A DNA stretch of 64,000 nucleotides from assembly GCA_030549495.1 (NCBI GenBank), contig JAUIRK010000926.1:248001-312000 (forward strand), written 5' to 3'. This stretch comes from Nectonema munidae (lineage: Eukaryota; Nematomorpha; Nectonematoida; Nectonematidae). Shown here piece after piece: positions 28,001 to 40,000 of the stretch (the stretch's first letter is position 1; each line of letters begins with the position of its first letter). The position numbers and the translations under genes are program-made. The notes beneath the pieces were generated by a model, which was not told the origin of the DNA, did not search any database, and saw only the letters and a program-made list of their open reading frames with translations.

Positions 28001-31000
28001 TCGTTTATGGTCTTTTGGCTGAAATTATGAGTTCGCCTTCTGCGAGAAGTCTTCATCTACATCAATTGCTTCAACAAGGCTTTGCTATTGAATATTACTT
28101 TGATCTATTGACTGAATGAGTGATGTCGTGTTCGGTGGGAAGAATTCTAACTGTACCCCATCATGTGTTATGTCGACAGAATGGCCTCGAGAATTATCCA
28201 TCAACGGAAGCACTTTGAACTCAAGGCCTTTCTCTTTCAGATAAACCTTAACCTCCGAGATAAAGCACCGATGAATCCTGTCCATCGTAAGAATTTTTGT
28301 AATCCAGGCCTTAGGGTTATGCACATGCAACATGCTGTTATTTTTGTTCTTTAGAGGATTTTTCGACTTATAAATAAGCCCTGGCTTTATCATAAATCCT
28401 GCACCATTCGCACAGAATATCAACGTGACTCGATATTTTCGAGCCTAAAAACCAGCGGCTGTGACTTCCTCCTTCATTATCAAAGTGTAAGATGGCATCC
28501 TCTTCCAAAACAAACCCGTTTCATCCATATTGAAAATTTGCTCTGGTAGATAGCTATTTTCTTTAATTATGCTCTTTAAGGTGTTTTTCACGTAGTTATC
28601 GGCCGCGGCTTTATCCTCAAAGGCAGCCTCTCCATGTAGACTTACGCTCGTGAGTCCATAGCGCTTCTTGAATCTATCGAACCAGCCCTTGCTGGTAATG
28701 AACTCGGTTGATTTGCTAGGAGATCCAATCGATGGTCGTGGTTCATTGCTATCGTGATTGTCTTCCTCTTCTTGGTCACTGATATCCTGGTTCTCCATTT
28801 TCTCTGCCATGCGGCCATGAAGTTGTTTGGCCTTAGTTCTTATGGTGTTAGTATTCAAGGAAATGTTTTTTCTACGCTAATCTACACTATGTTCATCTGA
28901 ATGCATATTTATGTGTTTTTGAAGTTTTTGATCATTCTCCATTTTAATTAAGGAATGATAAATGTTTACTCGCTCAAAAATAAGAATATAGAATTACTAA
29001 AACTAAATATTCAAAAGAGAATGTCAGAGAAATATAAGCAACCTTATCAAAAACAAAAAAGAGAGAATAACGTAAATTTTGCGCTAAAACAGTGATTCCC
29101 AACCTTTTTCCTTTTATGGACCTCTTTCGAACTAAAATTTTTTTTGTGAACCCCTTATTTTTATTGCTACCAATTGTATTTTTGAAGTGGTTTTATTTAT
29201 CTCAATCATTTTTTAATTGTTTATTCGATTTATTTTATAGTATATAATTTTAACTCTTCTTATCTTGTGACAATTTTTATTCGGAAAAATATGTTGTTTA
29301 GACTTTCGTGTGAGAGTTGAACTTGATGCTTTTAGGCTAAATTTGATATGTCAGCTTTCAATGAAGTCAATGACAATCTTAAATCTCATGTATCAAAAAG
29401 ATTTAATCTGTTTCGATTTTTTAAATGCAGATAAAAAAATTAAAAATAGATTATATTTTAATCACTTTTATTATCAAACCTGATTCAACAAGATATCAAG
29501 ATGGGAAAGCCGTCAGATATAACCGAAATTCTTACCATAATAAATATCATTTTTTCCTAGTTTCATGTCTCTTCCTCAATAAAATAATTTTTTTTAATAT
29601 GGATATTTTTGCAAAATTTGATGGACTTCAAAATTGAAATATTCTTATATTGGCCCTTTTTAAAATAATGTGGAATCGTTGGGGGGTCCATTTGGACCAC
29701 GTTGAGAAACACTTAAAAATTTGTGTTATATGTTGCTATAAAATCAATAAATGTGATTTATAAGTCCATGATCTATTATTCATGTTGAATGTGAAATTTT
29801 TTCTTCAAAGTCAAAAGGTCAAATGCTAAAATGTTGAGCGTTTTAGAAATATTTCGAAATAGTACAAAAGTTAATACTATTTATCACTTTATTTGAAACA
29901 AGTGCGTTACCGCATTCGTTTCTTGCAACGTTTATTATATTTATGATTCTTAACATTTTGTCCGAATCACTAAACATATTTTATGCACCAGTTCGCAACT
30001 ACAATCTAGGAAATTTTGAGAGTCTTTTACGTGGCATTTTTAAGGCGCGATTGTGAGTACATCTGCAAAGGCTACATCTTTTATAAAGGCAATCTGAAAA
30101 TCACCTTGTTCAGGATGTTTAAGGTAAAGTTTCTTTTCAATTTATCATTCTTTGTCTCTTTCTTTGAAGGATACGCTATGGTATTTGTAATCTGCATTTG
30201 TTCATTTCAAAAGAAAACATAAGCTTAGTTGTAGTAGCCATCTCAGTAGCGTATCTAGATTACAAAAATTCCGTAGTTATTTTATAGACCTTAATAATAG
30301 TGAATCATGATTTGCTAAATTTGTTTCTTTACTTTACATACCTATATTGTTCAGTTTTGGACATTTTGAAGGGTTAATACAACTTTTGCATGCCTCCAAA
30401 ATTAACATCCGTTCGAGCGACACTCATGATAGGAAAGCTACTCACCCATCTTATGATGTAGCTGCAGTATACACATTTTTTGATGAAAATAGTCTTTTGC
30501 TTTAAAAATATGTTTCGTTAGTGTTACGTTTAACGTGGAAGAAAGAAGCTTTATTGAGACTAGAAATGACAAATCATTGATCCAATTGCTTTGAGCAAGC
30601 TGGTTGATAACTTTGAGAATTTTTTACACGAAGAATCTTTACTGTAACTTAGCGATCTTTGATAAAATGTTTCTTCTCTAATCGTGTGGCTTGAACTGTT
30701 GTGTCTTTATATATTTTCCATTATGTGCGTGGGTTGTGTGTGTGTAGCACAATTATGATTTAATTTTTGTTTAGAGGTCCATTTAACTATTGACATTGAA
30801 GTGTGGTTGTAGGCGTTTGCATTGCACACCATTCATATATACATTATTTACATGAATATCGTTATAGTTACATAGCATGAAATTCCGTTAAAAAATTCGC
30901 ATATTCATAAAGATATATATAAAACTTCAAAATATACTTTGAAAGCGGTAATGAACAAACCCAAGCAACTTAATGATTGTCAGAATTCATTGGCACTAAG

Positions 31001-34000
31001 TGTATATTAAAGAATAATTTGAAAAAAACTCGCCTAGTATGGGAGTCGAACAAACGTCTTCTGAATATCGCGTACAGTGTGCTGCTACATCTGTACCTTT
31101 ATTCTTCTTTGTATTAATACAAATTCCCTATCAAACGTTTTTATATATTATATATAAGCATTTAATGCATCCTTTTATTTCTTGGTCATTACGAATGTTC
31201 CCATTTGGAAACATAAATTCATCAAAAAAAAAATTTTTTTACATTTTTTTTCAATAAAGTTTTTAATGTAAACTTTATTTATTTTAAGGATTTTTGTTTT
31301 CCTTTAAAAAATTTTACAGATTAAATTTTTGTATACATACAATTAAATTAAAATATAACTATTTATTTAAAACACATATTTTTTCTGAAAAATTGAAAAA
31401 AATTATATTTTTTTGATTATTTCAAAATTTATTTATGTTTTATTGCTGTTCCTATTTGAAAACATTGGTACAATAGGTATCTATTCTTATTAGATAAAAA
31501 ATACGTTTTTTATTTAATCCTATTTTTTGTTTTTTTTAGATTTAATTTACTCTTTAGTTTTCTAACTTTAAAATGTTAGATTGTCAATAAAGAAGAAAAT
31601 GTAAGAGAAAATAAAAAAGATTTAGATTTTTATCTAAAGCTATATCAGAATTAGAAAATTTAAGCAGTGATGAAGAAACAAATTTGGTTGTTTTACCTCC
31701 CTCTCAAGTTGGTGCATTGACTGATGAAGAGTTTGATGAAAATATAGATGAATGTACAAAAAAGACGTAGTAGGTGAAATTGAAGTAAATGTAGGAAATG
31801 AAAATATAAGTGCATTTAATGGTAAACGGTGAATCAAAAGATTTAAGATTGTTTTCTAAAGAAAACTCTCCTATTGTTATGTTTTGAAAAATTCCCAGAT
31901 TTATTGGAAGCAAAGCTAATTAAGTATTCCATTATTTTTTCTTTAGATGCCTTGATATTGATATATAAAAAAAGATATGCTCGCCAAAAAAACAAGTTAA
32001 CCTTTTTTATACTTTTGAAGAAATTATATTTTTTATTTTTCAGGTTATCATTGTTTTCCTTCTATCAAAGCCTATTGGACTTTAGATGAAGACATGAATT
32101 TGGGATATATAAGAAAAGCTAGATTTGAAGAAATTAAAGGATATCTTCCTTTCTGTGATAATAACAGTATTTATACTTTGGTTTCTTCAAAAAAAGCTTT
32201 GAAACAAAAAAATGAACAAACGATTCCATATTTTGAAAAAATAGATTGAAACAATATACCAGAGGCAGGCAAATCAAATATGGCAAAAAATTGGGTAATA
32301 GCTTCATCAGATGGATTTCTTTTTGATGTAGATATTTATACTGGCAAATGCAATTGGGATCATTCACAATTAATGGCAACCTTTTTATGCTTAATTTTAA
32401 CCCCCACCCCATTGTCAACTTTTGACTATTTATTTGGTTTACAAATTCTCCAATTTGTCAATTTATCCACACTTCCTGCTTTTGATTGACATCAATTCTG
32501 AATGATGCCTAATTGCAAATACAACGGCACTTTATAGGTAAAAATTGGTGCAGTAGTGAAAAAAGAAACTCTTAGCATCAGCGATTGAAAACAAACACCA
32601 ATATAACTTGTTCATGGATAAATGATTATTTTACATCAGTTTCTTTATTTCAAAAGCTTCAGAAAAAAATGTGATTTTCACTAGAACATGAAGAGTTATC
32701 GAGTCCTGTCTGTCCAAGACAAGAATTTCGAGAACATTAACTGCTGTCAATGAAATGATAACAGACCAGACCAGTCGTCATGCTTTCAAACTGCTATGGT
32801 TCAAACCCATGCTACAAAGCTTCAATGTGGGTGAAACGCTTTGCTAGAAAAGAAATTCCGCAACCTTTATGGATGAGTAGATCTGTTTGATAAATTACCG
32901 ATCACAACACATGTCATGTCATCTAACTGAGGAAAGAATCTAACTGAGCTGCTTGCCTATGGATCAATTTTTTGAACATGGCAGTTGTATCATGTTGGCC
33001 TTTATATAGAGAACTAGAGTCAGCTAAAACTCATTTAGAATTTAGAAGAGAAATAACGACGACTCTTATTCATTATTGTGCTTCTGAATCTCTGAATATT
33101 TCATTAAATGGGCCAGTGTTTTCTCTTCTCTCAATTCTTCTCCCTCATTAGCCAATTAAAGTAACACAAGGAAGATACATACAAATTGTGTAAAAAACTG
33201 TCGACTATTCTGTGAAAAATGTATTGTGCGTCTTCATTTACATTAAGAATTTCATTCAAAATAATGTTGTCTTGAGCCTTTATCAAACGAATAAATTTTT
33301 CCTACCTTTTGTACCAATGTTCCCAAAAGGGAACATGTAAAAAATCATCAAGAATTTTTTTATTTTTTATTTAACAATAATATAAACAAAGCGGAAAAGC
33401 TTAAATATTCAAAAATAAAAATGTTCTATTATCCTAGTAGATAATGAGTTTAGGACGAAGAGCATTCTGCACTAAATATTAACATCATACATTTTTACTC
33501 TTTTAGAGTAGGGGCCCCCTATCGGTTATCTAATTGTAGGCCGGAATTATTATTCGAGGCCCTCTACACGTTCATACAACACATTGATTCTATATACAAG
33601 TATATCTTTATATATAACAGTGTTAAACCGGTGTGTCTAAACAACAAGATTACTACTCATTTTCTCAGAGTTTCATGAAATATTTGTGACATTGACATTT
33701 TTATTCCTCGAATACCAAAGCCTGAAAACTTCAGCTCAACATCACTTTTTTATGTTCTTTCTTTTTTACTTTAGCTCTTGAAACCTGATAACTTAGAAAA
33801 CGTTGAACTTCTCTTTCCCTCATACATAATTGAGTTCAGTCTTCTCGCACTACCAAGCCAGGTTTTTTTTGTTTTTTTTACCAGTTTACTTTTTTTTATT
33901 ACAATCTTTGTTTTGCTATAAATATTAATCGATAAGAGGGCACTTTTTTCCAAAAATTAATTTTACGTGACGTCTTAATAATTTATAATCTAGAGAATAA

Positions 34001-37000
34001 AGTGTTATTATTATAATTCAAACAATAAGTCGGTATATTTGTCAATAAATATCAATTAATCTAAAATAATACAAGTCAGCAAAATGACATTTTTTTTAGT
34101 CATCAGAGGCAAAAATTGCCTTTTCTTATTCAATTTTTTATATCTCATCAGTTCACATTTTTGCTAATTGGACTTTTTGTTTTGAGCTTTATTTTAAAGA
34201 AGCAACAAAAGTATTTAATTTATTATTTTAATTGAAAAGAAAAATATTTTGCTGTGCAATTTAAAAATTAGAATTTTAAAGATCTAGATTTTCTGTCATA
34301 TCTTATTTCAGGTTCATCTCTGTTTAACATCCAACAATAATGAGCTAACATTCCTCCATTCTAAAAACCGTTACATCGTATTTCAATTCATTAAAATATC
34401 TTCACAAAACGTTCACCCTGTTCATCAGATACGACTCCAAGATTCTCTGTGAAAAAATCTAGATGAGAATGCAAAAAGTGTACTTTTAACGACAATCGAC
34501 ATCCAATTGCAGTATAAGAATCTAAAAAAACATTTTATATCTTTTTAAAGTGTTGAAATTTTTTTTCCCAAAAAATTTTCTCAAGACCATTTAAATGATT
34601 ACAAAGCCTTAGATTCAATTTCATCTAACTTCAAAATGAGTTCCATATCTTTCTGTAATTCTTTTATTTGAGGACTAACAAACACAGGTTCTTTCAACTT
34701 TGCTTCACTGATTTTCTTAAATTTTGTTATTAGATACTCCCAAGCTTCAAGATTTCTACAGGCCAATTTCTTTTCAAATTGTTTCATGAGACCTAATTTT
34801 TTGAGAGGGGGAGGGGGAAGAAAAACTTCTTTTGGATTCATAAGAAGATTATTTTGAACATACGAGTTGCAAGTAGGCCATTGTGATTTAAAGTCCTCAT
34901 CTGTCGCTTGACTGCTCCATAAACATAGAAAACAATAATAGTAAATCCCATCAGCATTCCCATTAACATGCCAATAACCTTTAATCACCACAAATTTTCC
35001 AATAGTAGTTTTTGTAATTCAAGGATTTCTCCTGTCTGTTCAAGACAAGAAAAAAAAGGAAAGATCGACATTTGAAGTATTCCTTCATGTTTTTTATCCA
35101 CAATTAAAGAAAATTTTCATTAGCGGAAACATATTTGCATAACTTTACTTCATATTAACAGAGTGAGCTATAGGAATTGATGGTTTTAAATTGCCAATAT
35201 AAAGAGGAGAGCTTTGAGGCTTCTTTTCGAAGAATCAATAAATAGGCGCTGTTCTGCTGAATTGTCTTCTTGTAATAAAGACTGAAACAGCATATCAATA
35301 TCATTACACAAGCAAAGAAGTTCATCCATCAACAGGGAAGTGAACCTTTTCTAAATAACTATAAATATATAGTGTTCCTTTTTCTAAAATAACAAGTACG
35401 AACATTTTGGTTGAGTGAATTTTTTTTCCTTCAAGCGTGATCCTAACATTTCTGCTATTTCTTCTTATAAATGCAAATCTTTAACTAAATCGTTCAGCTG
35501 GCCTTGTAGAAACTTTCCACATTTATCTTCTTCAGAAAAAAATCTTCATTAGATTATTGAAGTTCATGTTTTGGGGGGATGGAAATCGGAAGGTCAGTTT
35601 TATGGCAGAATTTAAATCAAGATTCACAATTTTATGTCTTTTTTAACTGTAAATTCGCATAATTTTATCATGCAGAATAGTAATCATTTACTATATGATT
35701 TATTTGTTCTCTCCATAGCATTGGTATTGCAAATGGCATTGGCTGTTTTCTCTCTAAACCACTCCAACCTTTTTTCTGATGTGCCAATTTTAAATTTTAA
35801 TTACTATTACTGGCTCGCATATAGTTATCCTAATTTTTAAAAAGTTTAAAACGAAAAATTTATAAGCAAGTTAAAGCACAAAACTTTATTCAGACAAAAA
35901 TAATAAGGTATTTTGCTTTTTATTTCAACATTTTTCCAATATCTGTTTCTAAGTTACTGTTTTGTATTGTGAGAATGTTATCTTCTTTCAGGATTTTTGG
36001 TATTTTTCATAGAAGAAAATAATTCAGAGTAAACTATGTTTCAAACACTAGCGTTTTTTTAATGATTTTAAGTCGATAAATGTTGAATCAATGCATCCAT
36101 TTTTATATCAGTTATATAAAAAATAGTTCGTGCAAAGACTCGATAAAGGGGGTAATGCTAGGGTAGGGAAAGAGAAAATCAAAATAAGCAATTAAGTTTA
36201 TTTTAGTATTTGTATTTTAGTATGTTGTATTTAGTACTTTCTTTCTACCTTAAATTATTAGGATAGGATTAGCATTTTTGCCCCTTGGAATGAAATTAGG
36301 AGTGATTGCTCCCATTCCCTCCAGTTTTAATGTAAAAATTATTTTATACATTTAATCTTCAAAATATGAAGCCTGAATCAAAGGTGGGTGGTATGATAAA
36401 ATCAAGTGGGCCGCAGTTTGGCTCAAGGGCCAGGGGTTGCACATCCATGTTTAGTCCATTTGAACATGCTGAACAGATCATATGAGGGAACATGTAAAAT
36501 ATAAAAAATAAAATCTTTCAATTCCTTTTGTAATACCATGTCTTTGAGGTAAACATTCTGTACACATAAAACAAATCGAGAAAAGAAATTTTTTTCTAAG
36601 AAAAGTTTAATTTAATATTTTAATTGGAAAATATTTTGATTATTAAAATTTTAACAGGATTAATAATAATATTTAACATTTTAAAATTTTATTTCGAAAA
36701 TAAGCCAAAATTATTGTAAAAGAGGAATACAAAGATGAATAATAGAGTGCTTTTTCGTATATAATAAAATGAACTTAATTTTCTAAAAATCCGTACCAGA
36801 TGGAAAAAAACTTTTTTGATTTTTGAAATCTACGCATAAATTTGCATAGTGAAACCACAATAAGATTCATGCTTAAAAACTACTGCTGACTTGTGATAAT
36901 TGGTCCGCTTCATAAAGGATTAATAAAGATGCAAAGAAACTAATATCAGGGGTGTACCGGGTAACCGAAAAATATCCAGTAGGCAGGATATCCGGTTAAG

Positions 37001-40000
37001 ATTTTCTACCAGATATTTGGATAAACGCGCCGGATAACTAATATTAAATTACTATTATTTTGAGAAATAATACAAAGATATATTTTTTTTTATAAAACTA
37101 TGTTTGATTTCATTGCACTTCTAAAGGAATTAAAGATAACATTTATGGATAAAAAGATAATTCGAAAATTTTTCTAAAAATTTTATATTTGATAAAAATT
37201 ATAAAACTTTCATGTCAAATATTTTTTTAAATTTACTTTATACTTCATATGAACTTTAAAATCAAACTGAGAATTTTAAATTGATGTATAATAGGATTGG
37301 TTTATCCTCTTATTCAAAATAATTGTATTCGTTGTGTAAAATTTAAAAATTTTAAAGATTTTGCAAAATGAAATAAAGCTTACATTTCAAGGAATAAAAA
37401 CGGAATTAGAATAATCCTAAAATACAAATTCCTTGCTTTGGTAAAAATATGAGAACTCTAATTACAAAATTAAAATGACAATGATTTCAAAAATAAAAAA
37501 TTATTCCCTCTCTCTAAATATTTCCAATTTGCAAGTCTTCTTTTTTTAAAATTAAAGATTTTTTAATTTGCTGTGAAATTTAAATAATGCAACTACATCA
37601 CGCCTTTTTATTTTGTATAATAAAATTGCTAAACAAAATAATTGTGTGCATTGCTTAATTTAATATCTCTTCGGATATCAGCTACATCCCTATATTTTAG
37701 TATGGTATGATCGTAGCATAAATGACAATTGCATAGCTCCAGCGGGAACATTTTTGCATTAAATTTAGTCACGACTAAAAGTTTTCTTCTTGCATGACTT
37801 TAATTGCGCGCTCACATCATTCATTGCTTATGATGATGTTTAGTTTTAATGGATCTTGTTTCCAGTGATTTATCAAGCACTTCAAAGCAGTCTTGTTTGG
37901 TGGGCACAAACCACTGAACTAAATTTCTCCTTTGTTTCACCGTATATTTCAACTTGTTTTCTTTTTTTTGCTCCTAATATTATCTAGTATCGTAATAACG
38001 CACCAAATTTCTAAAGAAGTCAAACAAAATGCGTTATAATTCAGGATCCGTTATGTCAAGTGATTGTATAGCATAGTATTTTGAGTTCATTGGTGAATTT
38101 TTTTAAAACAAATTCTTTTCAGTAGCTTATGCTTAAAAGTGCATCCAAATATGATACAGAAAATTGTTAATGAAAGAAAAGAAAAAATGATATAGCTAAG
38201 GCTGTGATAGATATGATTTACATTTTAAGAAGTAAAGATTTCTAACGATGAATTTTGATTCTCTTTATTGATTGTCTATTCTTACACAATAAAATGCAAG
38301 TTCTATCTCAAAAAGAAGGTACATCGAGTATTTTAAAGAATATTTGCTTGCATTTGGAATGATATCTCGAATTTTCTAAATTTCTGCTTGATTTATTTTA
38401 AGACTGAACTCGCAGAAACTGTTCGTTTATTCGCGGATCAATTCAAGCCGTAAGTACATCATAGTCTTTTTCTTCTCTTCTCATCACTCTTATCTTATCA
38501 TTATACTTTTATCGAACTAAAACATATTTAATGGGGCACCCATCCCAGAGTCATTGAATAAGAGTCTAATCATACCATTGTATAAAGGCATACTGATTGT
38601 TCACATTACAGAACTTTAAAACTTTTAGAACACGATATGAAAATTTTGGAAAGAGTAATAGTGAATAGATTGAAAAAAATCGTTGAGATAAGTAAAGTAA
38701 AGTTCTGTTTAGTTTTATGTCAGGAAAAAGCACGAATGACTTAATTTTCATTATTAGACAGCTAATAGAAAAAAAGCGAGAAACGGACATCGTCTTTATT
38801 TTGCTTTCATTGATTTGGAGAAGTCTTTTGATTCTGTTCGTAGAATTCTCATTGAATGGTCTTTAAGAAGAAAGGGTGTAAATGAAAATTTAGTTAAAGC
38901 AGTAATGGCCACATGTATGCAAGCCAGGATACCTGCATAAAAATTGAAAATACAATTTCTGATGAATTTAAAATAAATGTAGGGTTACATCAAGGATCAA
39001 TATTAAGTCCATTTCTTTTCAATATAATCACTGACGAAATTTTTAAAGATGCTACCAAAGAAGATATGAACGAAATTTTATATGCTGATGATATAATTTT
39101 AATTGCAAGTTCATAAGTTTTTGGGAAACAACTTTGAAAAATAAGGGTTTAAGAATTAACTTTAGTATGTTTAAGTGGATGAAAATATGTGATTCTTCAA
39201 ATATACAAAATCTAGTTTCAAAATTGATCCATGTGGTCAGTGGTGTTTGTGGAATAAGAATTAAAAGAAATTCTATTTTTGTACATCTCGTAATAAATGC
39301 ATACATAAAAGTTGCTCTGGTATTAAAGGTAGTTTATTAAAAGTTAAAAATTTTAAGTGTACCAGTTGTTCCGATTTTAAAAAATGTGAAATTAGTAAAG
39401 AAAAGTTAGTAGTAAAAGATATAGAACTATAAAAGTTTAATCAATTTTGTTACTTATGAGAGGTTATATATTAGATAGGGAGTGTTAGTAACTCAATAGA
39501 ACACAGAATAAAACTATCTTGGAAGAAATTTAAATCCTTAAGTAGTGTTCTCTGTGATAATACTTTTTCTTTAAAGATAAAGGGTTATTTTTATAAAAGT
39601 TGCATTAGATCTAGTTTAGTATACAGTCGCTAAAGTTGGGCGAAGTTGAGAAAAATAGGCCAAACACAACGTAGATGAGAATGTTAAGGATTATTTGTAA
39701 CACTAATTGGAAAGACAAATTAAGCAATGAAAAAATAAGAAGTTTATGTAATGTAAATGTAATCAATAAAGTAATAGAGAGGCGAAGATTGAGGTGGTTT
39801 GGGCATGTAAACAGAAGACCAGCTGAAGAGTCATTAATATAGCGTTCAAACAGCAACACGGAAAGAAGTAGTTCTTAAGGATATGAAAAAAAAGAAATTT
39901 TAAAAATAGGGGATGAACAAAAAGGGAATTTTGGAAACGTAAAATAAGGTAGTCTTTTTATATGGGTTTTCATAGTTGCAATATCGGCTAGACCCTGACT

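Larger units (their letters stand above)
27208..30044 (+). other. MED18 intron 2
   Basis: Holds a Tigger transposon on the minus strand (27480-28990) and a non-autonomous hAT-like element (29090-29714). Nothing else was recognised. Confidence 0.65.
30124..33774 (+). other. MED18 intron 3
   Basis: Holds a tRNA-like SINE fragment (30996-31065) and a piggyBac remnant (31160-33350). 30124-30990 shows nothing recognisable. Confidence 0.65.
33862..38402 (+). other. MED18 intron 4
   Basis: Holds an unclassified element gene on the minus strand (34300-35560), a hAT-like terminus (36395-36445), a possible non-autonomous hAT (36949-37692) and a C-terminal fragment of the unclassified DDE family (37750-37930). 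Other parts show nothing recognisable. Confidence 0.65.

Noticed and set aside
26880-28990. Treating the terminus at 26967 as the end of the Tigger at 27480-28990
   Set aside because: MED18 exon 2 (27018-27207) lies between them, so they must be separate insertions.
33771-33953. 60-residue minus-strand open frame
   Set aside because: It is a shadow of MED18 exon 4 on the + strand, which has conserved sequence and matching phases.
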